Notes: generated by a model not told the origin, from the sequence alone. DNA of 64,000 nucleotides from Cylindrodendrum hubeiense (GCA_014621425.1 JAANBB010000051.1:1-64000); one strand, 5' to 3'; counted from the first letter of the stretch, positions 33,567 through 45,656 are shown. Translations and numbers: made by a program.

Positions 33567-35489
33567 TCACAGAAGCTTGATATCCATGAGGTTCCAGTGT
33601 GGTGCCTCTATTTTCCCAGTCCGACTCAAGAAGAATGCTCCAATGCGCACAAACTCACCATCCCGTCCATCGGTATGAGGCTTCAGCAAAAGGCCAGCAC
33701 CACCAGTTACGAGAAATAGCCATAAAGGACCTTTCACCTCTTCAAATTCTGTCCATTGGCGTTTTTCATCTGCGTATGCTCTTCCGAGCATCTTCCCGCC
33801 ATCGTAGACATCTCCGGCACTGTGATATTGATCAAGTACAAGTTTAGTAGCAGACTGCATTCTTCCTTGTGCAGAGAGCCAGCCGCCAGTGGCGCGACCG
33901 TACGGATCCTGATGGTTCACATACTCCAGGTGGACCCGATTGACTATTAAATCGCCTTCGCCGCGTTGTCTGCTGGAATGTATATCTGAGAGGTCATAGT
34001 CGATCGGCCCATCGATCGAAGCCCAACTCCAAGATGGCGCCCTCCATTGCAATGCCCTTTTCGGTGACAACTTCTCCGAGTGTTCGGTTCGCCAGAGCAG
34101 TTCAGTCCAAATGTTTTCTTGACATATACCAGCGGCATACGTGTATCCGTTGGCACTACAATGAAGGAGCGCCAAGCCCGAAACCACTGGAAGCTTGTCA
34201 GCAGGGTTGGTCATGAGCCGCCGCGAGTACTCCATGACGATTTGAGTCCAGTCGTTGTCGAGGTGAACTTTCTGCAGCGCGTTGATTCGTGGCAGCACAG
34301 ACAAGTATCCATCCGAGCCGACAAGCCCGTTGGGACATTTCCAGTACAGCTGCTGGTTCGTATAGATGAGCGCACGTTGGGATAGAGCAACTTCTTGCAG
34401 AGTCCAGGCACGAGTGGACCATGTATTAGTCTTGAGATCCACAAAACCTTTTCTTGTTGTATGTCGATAGGCCGAAGTAATGCTGCGGCCCGGTATACCG
34501 TCACGGCTGTGCTGTGTCGTGGGGCTGAGTTGACGTGATGCAAGGAATTCCTCTTGACAGTCTTGTGAATCAGCAGCTGCAATGACAAGGGTTGCATCGC
34601 CGTATATTTGGCTCATCTTGGACGATTCAGACAACCAATCCTGCACCGCTTCAGGTGCTGACCCCTGGAGGATGCACAGGGCGTCGACCCAGAGGTAGCG
34701 AATCGAGAGGCCTCGAGTCAATTTTATGGCGTCTTGAATCGCCAACGGAAGCGATTGGCAGGCAATTCCAACTTGAATGTGATCAGTTAAGTTGTCAACA
34801 GTCGTGACTGTTGCCTTTGACTTTCCCCAGCAGTAGCTCAACGCAGTGAACTGAGCCTTTTCGCGCGGACGTAGGCCTTTGACGGCCAACTTGACATGCG
34901 ACAAGGTCGCATCGACATCTATCACTCGAGTTGGCAGGCTTGGATACTCAGATGGCATATTCAGGTTCGTATGATGCGTGTGGTGGTTGATACAAGTCTC
35001 CAGCCATCTAGATGCAATTCCGAAGCTTGTGGGCGACTTATCATCTACTCCGACAGAGGTGTATAGAAGCGGGTTCTCAATGCCTCCTTTGTGCAGGTAC
35101 AGGCGACTAACGACAGGGTACTCGGTCCTCGACATAGTCATTGTGGTGACCCACGTAGAGTCTTCGCCCTTGCTTCTATCCCCAGATCTTATTTCGATTG
35201 CATCGTATCCTCGCCAAGTTCCTCCCGTAGTAGGGTTTGGTAGGCCGTAGAGTCTGACAGGCCAAGTCTCGGACAGGATAGGATGAGAACCAAGATGAAA
35301 CCGCTGCTTCTGGTGGCCTTGGATGATGGACTCCCACATCATCTGGCACAGATGGCAGTATTTATCGCCAGAGGCCGATTTCTGCAGCGCTTCAAGGCTG
35401 TCAGAGTGGTCGTAGCTATGGTCGAGATCAAGATCAGACGGAACAGCCTCACACCGCCAGCACAGGCGCAGATTTGCCAAACCGGACAT
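33567..35489 (-). CDS. HET-domain protein
   Basis: Heterokaryon-incompatibility family protein of 640 residues, intronless. The ATG at 35489 is the first in frame; upstream codons are non-ATG. Two CxxC pairs near the N-terminus (LCWRC at 9-13 and CHLC at 45-48) may bind zinc. The HET core starts at FTALSYCWGK, passes LSIRYLWVDALCIL and reaches TRAWTLQEVALSQRAL, the usual three conserved blocks. No nucleotide-binding, ankyrin or WD40 region is attached. HET proteins trigger cell death when incompatible hyphae fuse; many copies have no known partner. It shares a 175-bp divergent promoter with the F-box-like gene at 35665. Confidence 0.93.
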   Translation of the reverse strand: MSGLANLRLCWRCEAVPSDLDLDHSYDHSDSLEALQKSASGDKYCHLCQMMWESIIQGHQKQRFHLGSHPILSETWPVRLYGLPNPTTGGTWRGYDAIEIRSGDRSKGEDSTWVTTMTMSRTEYPVVSRLYLHKGGIENPLLYTSVGVDDKSPTSFGIASRWLETCINHHTHHTNLNMPSEYPSLPTRVIDVDATLSHVKLAVKGLRPREKAQFTALSYCWGKSKATVTTVDNLTDHIQVGIACQSLPLAIQDAIKLTRGLSIRYLWVDALCILQGSAPEAVQDWLSESSKMSQIYGDATLVIAAADSQDCQEEFLASRQLSPTTQHSRDGIPGRSITSAYRHTTRKGFVDLKTNTWSTRAWTLQEVALSQRALIYTNQQLYWKCPNGLVGSDGYLSVLPRINALQKVHLDNDWTQIVMEYSRRLMTNPADKLPVVSGLALLHCSANGYTYAAGICQENIWTELLWRTEHSEKLSPKRALQWRAPSWSWASIDGPIDYDLSDIHSSRQRGEGDLIVNRVHLEYVNHQDPYGRATGGWLSAQGRMQSATKLVLDQYHSAGDVYDGGKMLGRAYADEKRQWTEFEEVKGPLWLFLVTGGAGLLLKPHTDGRDGEFVRIGAFFLSRTGKIEAPHWNLMDIKLL

Positions 35490-35664
35490 GGCTATTTGCA
35501 CGGAGAGCCTGGCAACAGTGGCTCAGCCGTACAGATCTGTTGGCAGCAACAACCATACCAGGCGGTCTGGCCTGGCAGTAACCAGTTGTCCCGCTTTCCA
35601 CAGCTACGATCAGTACTGCCTGATCCTATTTAATACACAACATTTTTATCGCCCGATTTTCAAC
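35490..35664. promoter_or_regulatory. Short divergent promoter: HET / F-box-like genes
   Basis: 175 bp separate the two start codons, so regulatory sequence must be shared. No specific site is recognised. Confidence 0.5.
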
Positions 35665-37146
35665 ATGTCGACACGAGATAACGCCAAAGCCCCAGCATCA
35701 CTTGGAACCATCCCAAGAGAGATTCAGCGGCTGATTTTCGAACTCCTGTGCTCTCACTGCTGTGGCGGGGCTCCGTTTGTAGTTCTTAAGAGCTTTAACC
35801 CCGGCGACTTCAAGTCTCTCGCCCTTACATCCAAGAGTCTCCACCCACTCGCTCAGTCCTTCTTAGTTCATCAGCCATACGAAGAAATGGACACGGAAAA
35901 TCTCATTCGCCTCATCAACAACCAGCCTCACCTAGGAACTCATGTGAAGGAATTTGTAACGGGATTCAGAGAGCCGAGCGCAATGAAGTGGGATTTTTTC
36001 AAGCTAGTAGCACGCAAGCTACTTGTGGCTGCTGGGGATGACCTGGACCTTGAACAGGACAACCTGGAAGGTCTTAGTCGGAGAACATTTGACACCGAAT
36101 TGCTTATGGCCCTGGCGCATAAGATTGAAGCATTAAGGGTGGAGATATGGGACTGGGATAATGATACCTGGGATCATCGGCCCCGTGCAGACTTCAAATT
36201 TCTCTCCAAACGCCTTAAGAAACCAGGTGATAGTCTTGGGTTCGAAAGTGTTCGTTATCTTGAGTTTGAACGGCCATGCCGCTGCGTTACCAACCTCTCA
36301 AGCCCGGATATATTAGCCCTAATAGGCGCTATATCCGACCTAAGACACTTGAAGTGCGATCAGATTATTGGAAATCCTTCCCGGCACCCATTCGACGTCA
36401 AGTGTCTTCAACCCGCCTTAAGGAGCCTAACGACATTGGAGCTTTTGGGTTGTACTTTCGACGGCGAATCAGAAACATCTGATTTTGGGCTTCTCTGCTA
36501 TATGATTCAAAGCGCTTTGGCACTGAAGTGTTTTAAATTTACCGCAGCGGGTTCTGCCGGTGCTCCTTCTTGCGTCGATCACTCAGTGCCGCCAAAATCA
36601 TTCCTCGCCGCTCTTCAACCACAACGGGCACATATCAGGCACATTGAACTGGACTTTGTGGATTGTCCCTCTTTCGACGGGATTAATGGATCAGATCTGA
36701 AGGAATTCACCGAGCTGGAAACCCTCAAATTATCCATGGGCTGTTTTGACATGTGCTACCCTGTGTACAATGATGCAAGCGAGCACCCGGATAACCTTTG
36801 TGTTTCTATGATCATCCCACCCACTGTTAAGCGACTCTGCATCCACCAAGGAAATAGTGTACCAGGATTTGAAAGGGGTATTGAACATCTCATCGGAAAG
36901 TATGTCGAGGGTGGCCTCCCGGCTCTTGAGCTTCTCGAAATTGAGTCCACGAGCTGGTCCCCGCACTCTGACGAAACCAGCATCTCTTTTTTGGACCCTC
37001 TTTTGGGTCAGTTGGGCAGGATTTCCCAAGCTTTGGAGGGTATGCCATTATCATTGCATTTCAGAGGATTGATTTATACTTGGATCAAGCGTGTGAAAGG
37101 AGATGAGTTCTCGTGGATGAATGTAGACGACATGCAACACTACTAG
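35665..37146 (+). CDS. F-box-like/LRR-like protein
   Basis: Single exon, 493 residues from the ATG at 35665 (an upstream in-frame extension lacks a better start). The N-terminus TIPREIQRLIFELLCSHC with SLALTSKSLHPLAQSF follows the degenerate F-box pattern of ascomycetes, which would dock to Skp1 in an SCF ubiquitin ligase. The rest has leucine-rich repeat-like periodicity (LTTLELLGCTF, ALKCFKF, HIRHIELDFVDCPSF, ELETLKLSMGCF), a likely substrate-recognition surface. The substrate is unknown. The gene is divergent from a HET gene; a link to incompatibility is only positional. Confidence 0.78.
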   Translation: MSTRDNAKAPASLGTIPREIQRLIFELLCSHCCGGAPFVVLKSFNPGDFKSLALTSKSLHPLAQSFLVHQPYEEMDTENLIRLINNQPHLGTHVKEFVTGFREPSAMKWDFFKLVARKLLVAAGDDLDLEQDNLEGLSRRTFDTELLMALAHKIEALRVEIWDWDNDTWDHRPRADFKFLSKRLKKPGDSLGFESVRYLEFERPCRCVTNLSSPDILALIGAISDLRHLKCDQIIGNPSRHPFDVKCLQPALRSLTTLELLGCTFDGESETSDFGLLCYMIQSALALKCFKFTAAGSAGAPSCVDHSVPPKSFLAALQPQRAHIRHIELDFVDCPSFDGINGSDLKEFTELETLKLSMGCFDMCYPVYNDASEHPDNLCVSMIIPPTVKRLCIHQGNSVPGFERGIEHLIGKYVEGGLPALELLEIESTSWSPHSDETSISFLDPLLGQLGRISQALEGMPLSLHFRGLIYTWIKRVKGDEFSWMNVDDMQHY

Positions 37147-38741
37147 ATTCTCGACGTTCTGGGACAACCAGCATTCGGCAAAGTATTTGAATTAAAACTT
37201 TAGATCACTAGTCCAATATTCCATTGTTCAAAAACACACATAACTCGGGTCTACTCGATGGGTATGCCCGGCTATGATCGATCTCTCAATATACAGAATA
37301 AAGTCCGAATGCCGGCACTTTGAAGGTAGACACAGTAATCAGTGGACTTGAAACATGCTCAAATGATCTTCGGTTGGCTATTCTTTACCCGATACAATGG
37401 GATAAGCCACCAACAGCAACAGGTTGGTATGGGCATCTACCATACCTATCTTGACAGTTGCGAAGCACATGTTAAAGAAGTTACGAGATGCAAAGAACCA
37501 GCCTCTGCGACAAACGTATCACAATTTTTGAGCCTAACTGTTCCAGTAGTGCGCAAGTAATCGAACCATTCACGCTAAGAGTATGTAAGAACCCCCGCCG
37601 TGGCAAACAGTAAGAGCTTGTGGTCACGAGGATACGTTTGGAAGATACGATTTCCCGTAACTTTCATCTATTCGACGGGCCACACCGCCTCCAGATAGAT
37701 GGGTGGTTTGATTACGCACGGATGATCGCATATTCTCACTATGTTGATGGAAAGCATGAGGTTGATTACTGGTTTATAGTTCTGCATTGCATAGATGACC
37801 AAAGTGGGGTCTACGTTTTGGTTGGTTCGAGATGACTTGGCCGTATACAACTTGGGAACCGGAACTCAGTAACATGTGTTCTACGTCGTTTTACATAGCA
37901 TTTATTTTTATCACAGTCTTCTCTTCCGTAGTAACCAAACGCCAATTGGTCACATGCGTCTCATCTCCGGAGAAATTTCCCCATCCGAGATCTTGGCATC
38001 CAACTCCACAAGCTCCATGACATAAGCGGCCTCAAGCACTCCCAACAATTCCTCGCATTCTACCGAAATGCCACCCGGGTTCCGGTTTATATTTAAATAC
38101 GGGTTACTAGGTTTTGCGGGAAGATACCATCCGTCTGCTCAATCCGTCATAATCACATGCAATATCGTCGTTGATGTCAGCGGAGTAGGCGCAACCCACT
38201 CGTCCCGGTCGGGTCGGACTCGCAATACCCCTACTCCTGAAGACAGCATCTCGTATTTTAGCTCATTTGTCTAACTCAATCAAGCATAGGGGTCGGCGAA
38301 AAAGTGTGCGCTTGGTCCGCTGCGCATTGTAAGAGTCAGCGGTGAAGCCAGTCAAATAGGTGAACGGAGCTGCCCGGGAATGTGCGCACGGATGGCTCCG
38401 AGCAAGGGTGTGTGTTCGGTTTCCAGCTTCTTAATTGCCCACGAATAAGTGCGGCTCAAGCAGTTCCTGCCTTAGCCTATTCCGGCTACAGTTTAACGGA
38501 AAGGAGCTACACGAACGGATGTCGGATGAGAATGAGTCCACATTCCCGCTAGAGTGTTTGAATCTCGGACGTTATGCTGTATCAAGCATTACCCTTGTTC
38601 AGGTTTAGGAGTCTAAAGTTTATTTCATTTTATTTCCCGTCAACGTGTTTAAATATGAAGTGCATCGCAACCCTTTTACTGGTGATCTCTGTGTTATTAA
38701 CCTCTTGGAAACCCATCAACTATTCGTCAACATCAGGCACA
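37147..38741. other. Intergenic, pectin lyase promoter
   Basis: 1.6 kb. Small open frames (37342-37560 and 37620-37835) have no recognisable content. An in-frame upstream ATG for the pectin lyase exists at 38655, but the signal peptide fits 38742. Confidence 0.5.
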
Positions 38742-40171
38742 ATGAAGCTTATTCGTCTATTCTCCCTCCTCGCGGCTTCTCCGGCCGTGTACGCCCAAGT
38801 TAAGGGCACGGCCTTCGGTTTCGGAGCTGGTACTACAGGTGGCGGTAGTGCGACTCCGGTGTATCCGAAGACAAATGCAGAGTAGGTGGATTGCATCAAC
38901 TCCCAGCAACTCCGGCAATACCAAAATAAAACGGAGACTAATTGACACCTCATGGCGTGAACAGGCTTGTGTCATATCTCAGCGATAGCAGTGCCCGCGT
39001 CATTATGCTTGATCGGACCTTTGATTTCCTTCAAACTGAGGGAAGCACCACGGCCCAGTGCTGCAGTGACGACCGTACTACCAAATGTCCTGGCGGAACC
39101 TCCAAGGGTCAATTGTCGATCCAGACCACATGCACCAGTGGTTCATGGGAGAAGTGCACGTACTGGAATGCCCCCAGAACACCCTTGAAAGTGGGGAGTA
39201 ACAAGTCTATCGTCGGCGTTGGTACCAAGGGTGTCATTCGCGGCAAGGGCCTTCGCCTCAACGGTGGTGTCAGCAACGTCATCATTCAGAACATCCACAT
39301 CACCGTAAGTATCTTGATATACTGCGTTATCATATTTAGAGCTATATTCCTTCCTAGACCGCAATCCGAACAGATGTGACTAACTGCATTGTGATGACAG
39401 GAGCTCAACCCTCAGTTTGTGTGGGGTGGCGATGCCATTACTCTCGATAGCTGTGATAAGGTTTGGATTGACCACAACAAATTCTCCCTTATTGGCAGAC
39501 AGATGATCGTGTCTGGTTGGGGCGCTGCTGGCCATGTCACTATCTCAGATAACGAATTTGATGGCAAGACCACATGGTCATCCGGCTGCAACGGTAAGCA
39601 TTACTGGACAATGCTTCTTATTGGAGAGAAGGACTGGTACACCATCGCTGGCAATTGGTTCCACGACGTATCTGGCCGCACGCCTCATATCGGTACCGAC
39701 CGTACCGCTTCTAAGATTATTGTTCATGCTGTCAATAACTACTTCCAAGTAAGTGTCCCTAATATTGATCTTTTAAGGATCGCTGCCGGCATCAATTTCC
39801 ATTATGAATACATGCTGACTGAGTGTTAGAACGCCGGAGGCCACTGCTTCGATGTTGACACCAATACGTGGCTGCTGATCGAAGGCAACTACTTTGACAC
39901 TGTCACTACGCCTGTTACGTCGGGCTCTTTCACTGCTGGTGGCCAGGTGTACTTTATTCAAACTGTTGACGACTCGTCCAAAGCTCAGGGTGCGCTGGGC
40001 TACATTCCCGAATGGAATCGTCTCTCCAACTCGGGCTCTGTGAACAGCCTTGTTTCGCAGAGTGCCATCAACACTCTCGGCCAGTACAAGAGCAACATCC
40101 AATGGAAGCACTGGAGTGTTGCTGATGTGCCAACCAAGGTGAAGGCCAGTGCTGGTGTTGGCAAGATCTAA
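38742..40171 (+). CDS. Pectin lyase (PL1), secreted
   Basis: Cleaves methyl-esterified homogalacturonan by beta-elimination outside the cell. Four exons, 38742-38881, 38965-39304, 39401-39748 and 39830-40171, give 389 residues. A signal peptide (MKLIRLFSLLAASPAVYA) is followed directly by QVKGTAFGFGAGTTGGG, the typical mature start of fungal pectin lyases. Cysteine-rich loops (QCCSDDRTTKC and TCTSGSWEKC) and the helix ladder NKSIVGVG, VWGGDAITLDSCDKVWIDH and DVSGRTPHIG follow. The Arg in the last motif is the conserved catalytic position. The metal site of pectate lyases is replaced, agreeing with pectin rather than pectate as substrate. It is 29 kb from the methylesterase and flanked by HET/F-box and acyltransferase genes. 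Confidence 0.92.
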
Positions 40172-41013
40172 AGCCCCAGACTCCAGACATGGTATTTGTC
40201 TACGAAGATGCCAATACAAACAGTTATCAGCGGTTTAAACCTTGCTGGGTCGCGCCTCACGGCTTTTTCATCTGAAACAAGTTTTCAAATTTGTAGATTA
40301 TCTCTTTCTCTTCCGCCAAGCAATTCAATTCAACCTCACAATTTGATATATGATAAACTACTAAATGGAACCAAGTAGAAGTGACGAATCGAAGGTCAAT
40401 TCAACCACACCGCTTGAGAAGCAGTGGTGTCACATCTAGCTGATGGAAGTAATAATATCAATGACGAGAGGTTCTTGTTATCCCCAACTAATAATGGTCT
40501 AGGGTCAATATATATGTGAGGATGGCCCTGAAGATGAGTGCCGCCTTCGACGATCTCTGGGCCCTCCGGTTCTTGACGGGCGTGAGATTCCGTACAGTGA
40601 CGGAGCTGAAAATTGGCAAAAGGAAGCCTTAATCTATGACTCTGTGGCTAGGGCCCAGAATTCAGCCTCTGGGCGCCCCTGACGTCTTTGAGACAAGGTA
40701 CAAAGTGTGACATATGCAGTGGAACATAAGATACAAGCTCATTGTAAGACATCACAAATACCACGGCAAACTTTATGATTAAGACATTGGGAAAGGCTAA
40801 CGCGATTTATCAAGAGCAAGTGGTAATTAAATGATGAGCATGTACTAAAAGGCGCAATTAAATAATCATTTATGGTAAGGTGTAAAAATAAAATGTTGAT
40901 CATGACTGGTCGTCGGCCAAACCCGGCATTTCTAAAAAAGATGAAATCGAACCCTGGTATATATACACTTAACTCAAACACAGAAGAACATCAGTTCCGT
41001 GAGGCAGCGGTCT
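40172..41013. other. Convergent 3' flank, no gene seen
   Basis: About 840 bp of AT-rich sequence between the stops of the pectin lyase and the acyltransferase. I see nothing else in it. Confidence 0.5.
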
Positions 41014-42626
41014 CTAATCCTCCTTGATATTGACCTTGCTTTCAAACCACCGAGCAAATTGCACCGTCGGGACGTCGATAGCCCGCCAAAAGATATCGGC
41101 AAAAAAGATGGTGGCGGCCAGAGAGAAAACACCACCCAGGACGAAACCAGTGTCCCACCATTTGCCTTCGACGCCAGTAATGTTCCACGCCAAGGTCTGT
41201 AGGTGAAAGCCAACCATGCGCCCTACTGGCCCGTGAACGATGTATAGCGAGTATGAGATCTTTCCCAAGTACTGAATAAGACCTGAGTTGAAGACGCGCC
41301 TCCAGAATGCTGAATATCCAACAGCAAGGATGAACATGACCGAGCCGATACTTTGCCAATAACGGTACGGTCTCTGCCACCACTCTGGGATCTGAGAGGT
41401 GAGATATACCCAGCCAGGGGTCTCCTCACCACCTCCATCAGGCTGGCTCATCAAATACAAGGCCACGATGCTAAACAAGTTCCAAAGAATTGGCTTCAGT
41501 CGATGGACAGAAGACTGGGTGACTTTCTCGTCCAACGGCAGGGCGGGGGACTTGACATGAGCACCGCGAATGTGATCCCACTCTGCAAGGGCCATACCGC
41601 AGAGGAACATGAGAAAATCCCATCTAGATTGTCGATATGTAACGGACATGGCGGCGAAGACGGTGAGATATCGGTATTTGGTTTGGAGACGGGCTGTACC
41701 GCAAAGAACCAGAAACAGATATAGCGAGCAGCGGTATTCGACCGGGATGGTCCATAAGTGACCGTCGTACTCTAGGCGGATGCGTTAGTATGGTATATGG
41801 CTTCATGAGAAAAGAGTAACATACTTGTGAGTGCTCCACGGTCCATGAAGTCAAAGACTTTAGTGAAGGAGTAAAATATGTGTTTACCCCAGGCCACGAA
41901 ATGCTCAATGGCAGATGCTGGAATTGGCGGAACGCTGCCGGCTCCCTTTCGGAAGTATTTTCGGTTCTTGATGAGGTCCTTGCTCAAGTTGTAGACGCCC
42001 ATGCGAATTAGGCAAACCCACATGAATGTGGCAATTGTGGTGGGAAGAAAAAGTCGAATAGCGCGGCGGAAGATCATGGAGCTCATGGTGGTGGAGAAAT
42101 CTAGAGTTTTGCGGCTCCGCATGAGCCTGATCGGTTTGTAGGAGAGCGCGTAGCCGGAAATGACGAAGAAGACGGAGACGGCGGGGGGTCCGGAATACCA
42201 CAAACGCAGGAAGGGCAGTCGCCAGAAATCATACATCTTTCCTTGCCAGCCATAGCCATGGTTGACGACGTAGCCTAGAACACCGTAATGACAGAAGTAG
42301 ACGAAGAGGGCAGCCAAGCCTCGCATGCCATCGAGATAGGCGGTAGGACTGAGCTTGGCGGGACGGATCTGCTCGCGCATCTGGCGACCCTGGAGGAAGC
42401 TGGGGACGCAGAACCAGGCAATGCGAGCTGCTGTGGCTCGAAATCGAAAGTTTAAGAGGCATTCGACGGGGGATTTGAGGTGTCGTGACCATGTCGAGTT
42501 GGTAGAATGGCGGTCCAGTACCAGGATGCCGCCTGGCTGGTCGCCATCGGATCCAGGAGAATGGGGTCCGTTGAGGAGACCCCTATTCTCCTCAAGAGAG
42601 AGTCGGTCGAGAGAGTGGCCGTTCAT
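41014..42626 (-). CDS. Integral membrane acyltransferase (acyltransferase 3 family)
   Basis: Two exons, 42626-41825 and 41771-41014, encode 519 residues. A hydrophilic N-terminus of about 85 residues precedes the acyltransferase-3 domain. The domain opens with AYLDGMRGLAALFVYFCHYG, including the His expected in the active site, continues with SVFFVISGYALS, and ends with YLGKISYSLYIVHGPVGRM. Around ten membrane helices are evident. Such proteins O-acylate polysaccharides, lipids or small molecules, using acyl-CoA at the membrane. Fungal members are mostly uncharacterised and the acceptor is unknown. It lies tail to tail with the pectin lyase. Confidence 0.9.
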
Positions 42627-42996
42627 TGTCCAGCAGCAACCACTGTGTGGTCGTGGGACAAGGGGAACTGAGAAACGAGTGGAAGTGGGAAAGTTAAGCA
42701 GAAGAGTGAAACTGAAGGAGAGATTTCAAGACATGAGATCTGACGGCTATGAGCAGCAAGCCAAGGGGGCGGAAGGGGAGGGACAGGGAGGGAGGTCGAT
42801 CAACCAGGCTGGCATGTAGTCAGCTATCGGTAGACACACCCGGTCTAAAGGGGGAGGATATTTCTAGCAGCTTGAGGCTGGGAAGGAAAAGAGGCAGGAT
42901 GACTACCGTCCACCTGCATAGCGCGTAGAACTACTCGGTATCAGTGGTGGCTGACGGTGGTCTAGAACCAACACGCGTGGGAAGTAGACATCAAGA

Positions 42997-43045
42997 CCAA
43001 CACTGGGGGCCAACACCGTAGCCAACACCGGGGCCAACACCGGGG
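42997..43045 (+). repeat. 12-nt tandem repeat, about four copies
   Basis: Unit CCAACACCGGGG; copies at 42997-43009 (one extra G, one substitution), 43010-43021, 43022-43033 and 43034-43045, the last two identical. A degenerate fifth start follows. Confidence 0.85.
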
Positions 43046-44093
43046 CCAGCCCTAGCACGGCACATCGAGCTAAGCCTTAACTCATAGCGCCCGCCCATGT
43101 TGCAAGCGCAATCCGGATTATTTCTTTGAGTGCGGAAGTGCTAGTGGGGGCGGCCCCCGGACCAATGGCTAGCGCGTCGGTACACTCAGCTTGCAGATAC
43201 TTTGGCAAACACCAACTTCATCTGGGCAAGCAGGTGGCCACTAACCTCGAGAACATCCGGACCCCCCCTCCAGCGTTCGCGCACTTGGAGAGATTGGCAA
43301 GCCATTTGGAAAACGAGGGGGCCAGAGCAATCCTTATCACGTTTGGCGAGTAAGCATGCGGATGGTGTCGGGTATCTACCTGGCCGCTACCAACCATCTC
43401 GCCCCCCTTGTTGGCCGTGCCGCTCAGAAAGGAACGGGGCACTCCTCCGGCCATGCCTCCACACCCCCAGGTTGGCAAGGGCGGTGGCAGCATGCACGGG
43501 AATGATACCGGGTATCCCTTTGAATGCTGAATGTGGCAAGGCTGGAGCTCGTACCCGGTTCCGCGTAGCCCCGACTGGGACTGATTGCTGGTGAGGAGCC
43601 CTGGGAAGAGCATTCATGGTGGGATTGCGCGCTTGGTTGTGTAGATCGCTGTGGCACTGGGCCCCGATGGGACTTCTGCCATTTACCACTGTCTGAGAAG
43701 AGCGGTAGGGGGCCGTTGACACGAGCAAGGTGTGGGCGCGAGCTTCCTGATGTAGATGACTGTACGGAGTACGGAGTCGCAGTGGGAACCAAATGCAACG
43801 TCTGCCACGACCTGTCTTTGGCGGGCGGTAGGGGACCCGTGAGCTATTATTCTCCTGCTGGGTGTGCGCCCCTGCAGCCACCGCTTTCCCGCATCCAAGG
43901 GAGGAACAGTCTAGTTTCGGAGCTGCAGTAAGTTAGCAATAAGCATCCTTCGACCCCTGCATGCCAGGCACAGGCTGCGCCGCACTGAGCTAGCCATCGA
44001 AACATCGAGCCGAAGAACCGAGAGACCTTCAGTGGCTCCACAGTCTCGGCCCAATTCCTCAGCCTCGTCGGTTCCAGGCCGAGGATTGCATGT

Positions 44094-44129
44094 GTACCAG
44101 ATGTACCGGATGTACCAGATGTACCAGTA
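44094..44129 (+). repeat. 9-nt tandem repeat, four copies
   Basis: Unit GTACCAGAT repeated four times with single changes in copies 2 and 4. Confidence 0.85.
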
Positions 44130-44394
44130 CCGCTCACATTTGGCGCGCCATCTACAATCACGACACCTGCGTCCTGTCCAATTCGCCACTGCCTCCCAAG
44201 CCACGCGACAAATGATGCAGCCATCAAATCTCGTGAAGCGCCTTCCGACACACCACCTCGTATTCAAAGACGCCAATCCAGAGACACGCTCACCATTTAG
44301 GCCAAGACAGGGGGGATACAGGGGACAAAGTACATGGCTGCCGGCAATACCCCGCTAAACCACAATGTCTCTTGAGTGAGGAAATGCCGGTGGG

Positions 44395-44555
44395 CAGTGA
44401 GGAGAACTTCTCCAGGTTAGTGAGCACTTGCTCATATGTGTAGAGCTGGCCATTGTGAAGGTATCTGCTCGCTGACCCATGTACCCATCTATGTGCTCGT
44501 CATTGGTACAAGCGGTACAAGGCCGCCCCGCCAGCGTTTCCGCACTCAAGAGATG
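44395..44555 (+). repeat. Diverged dispersed repeat, copy A
   Basis: Shares a mosaic of blocks in the same order and orientation with 62483-62620: CTTCTC(C/T)AGGTTAGTG, then a gapped stretch, (C/T)TGA(C/G)CCATGTACCCA, TCATTGGTA and CCCC(G/A)CCAGC. No coding capacity is seen; it is probably the remnant of a transposon or non-autonomous element. Confidence 0.6.
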
Positions 44556-44666
44556 TGATGAGTCCTGGAGTCGTCTTACTGGGTTCTTATGCTTAATTTC
44601 GGACCATCTCACCTTTTTTCAGCCCTGCCGTCGGCGCCCTTGCCGAGTGTCTCTCCCCAACGCCCA

Positions 44667-44758
44667 TCTCCAGAGTCTATGTCTAGAGTCTGTCTCCAAA
44701 GTAGGTCCCCAATATCTGTCTCCAGTATCCGTCTTCAAAATCAGCCTCCAACTCCAAA
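44667..44758 (+). repeat. Degenerate 13-nt tandem repeat
   Basis: About seven imperfect units of the form TCTCCAGTATCTG, with units 11-15 nt long and several substitutions each. Confidence 0.7.
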
Positions 44759-45656
44759 CGGCTGCTGGCAGGCTTGACCTTGCCTTTCCCCTGGCTAGAG
44801 ACCAGTCTGGCATTGTACCAGCTGAACTTGGCTTTTTCAATAGTGAGGTCCACTCATTTTAACTGTGGTCGGAGTGACTTGACCGATTAGCGTAGCGCTA
44901 ATCAATCAAGCGTCGACTGATGCCAGTCCCGTCCCGTCCACCACCAGTGGCTCCACCATACCATCGGGCGATTTATTGTGTACAAAGTACACAATGTAAC
45001 AAAACGAATCAGCCCTGCGGCTAAGGAGGAGACCAAGCGTACCACGTAAAGTGGCTACCTACCCTAGACCATCAGACCCGAGGTCACTCACAATCACAGC
45101 AATCATCCAACAAGTTACAGCGCACGAAAACATATAAGAATCAGCTGTACCAATCTGTCATAAAAGCAGCGGCTTCTGCGACACTTGTCAATCAGCCGCA
45201 TATAACTTCAAGGGTTCCGTATTCCTGTGGGGAAGTGACTCCTCACATGGCACCAAGCAAGACAAAAGTACTAAAATTTTGTCTTGTCTCTCATTTTATG
45301 CTCCACGCTTTCAAGATTGCATAAACCAAGGCGCCTGTGAATTGTGCACTACGGCCTTTCTATCAGTATCTAGATTTCTGACCAAGACTCAGTTCGCTTT
45401 CGAGCGAACAGCAGCATCAAAGGCTGTAATAGTGAGCAAAATCCGACTGGAAGGAGACATTGCACTACACGATCCAGCCAATTGGAATAACTTACGCGGA
45501 GTGACAATTATGCCGGCTTACTCCCCCTGTCGCCTGGGCCACACAGCTCGGGGGTAGCTACCAAACACAGGAAACCGATACGAGTTGGAACTGGACATTT
45601 CTTTCTCTGCTTCAATCATCCCCGAGGATACGAATCCTCCAAACGAGTGTGCAACC

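Larger units (their letters stand above)
42627..45656. other. 3-kb repeat-rich non-coding region
   Basis: Overlapping short frames occur on both strands with no domain. The stretch holds three separate short tandem repeats (42997-43045, 44094-44129 and 44667-44758) and one copy of a diverged dispersed repeat (44395-44555). This is what remains of inactivated repeats or a gene desert rather than a gene. Confidence 0.5.

Noticed and set aside
38655..38741. Upstream ATG for the pectin lyase giving a longer N-terminus
   Set aside because: The downstream ATG at 38742 places a standard signal peptide directly before the mature pectin lyase sequence.
43126..44360. Several overlapping frames of 70-160 codons on both strands
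   Set aside because: Mutually overlapping, low-complexity and repeat-containing; no domain.
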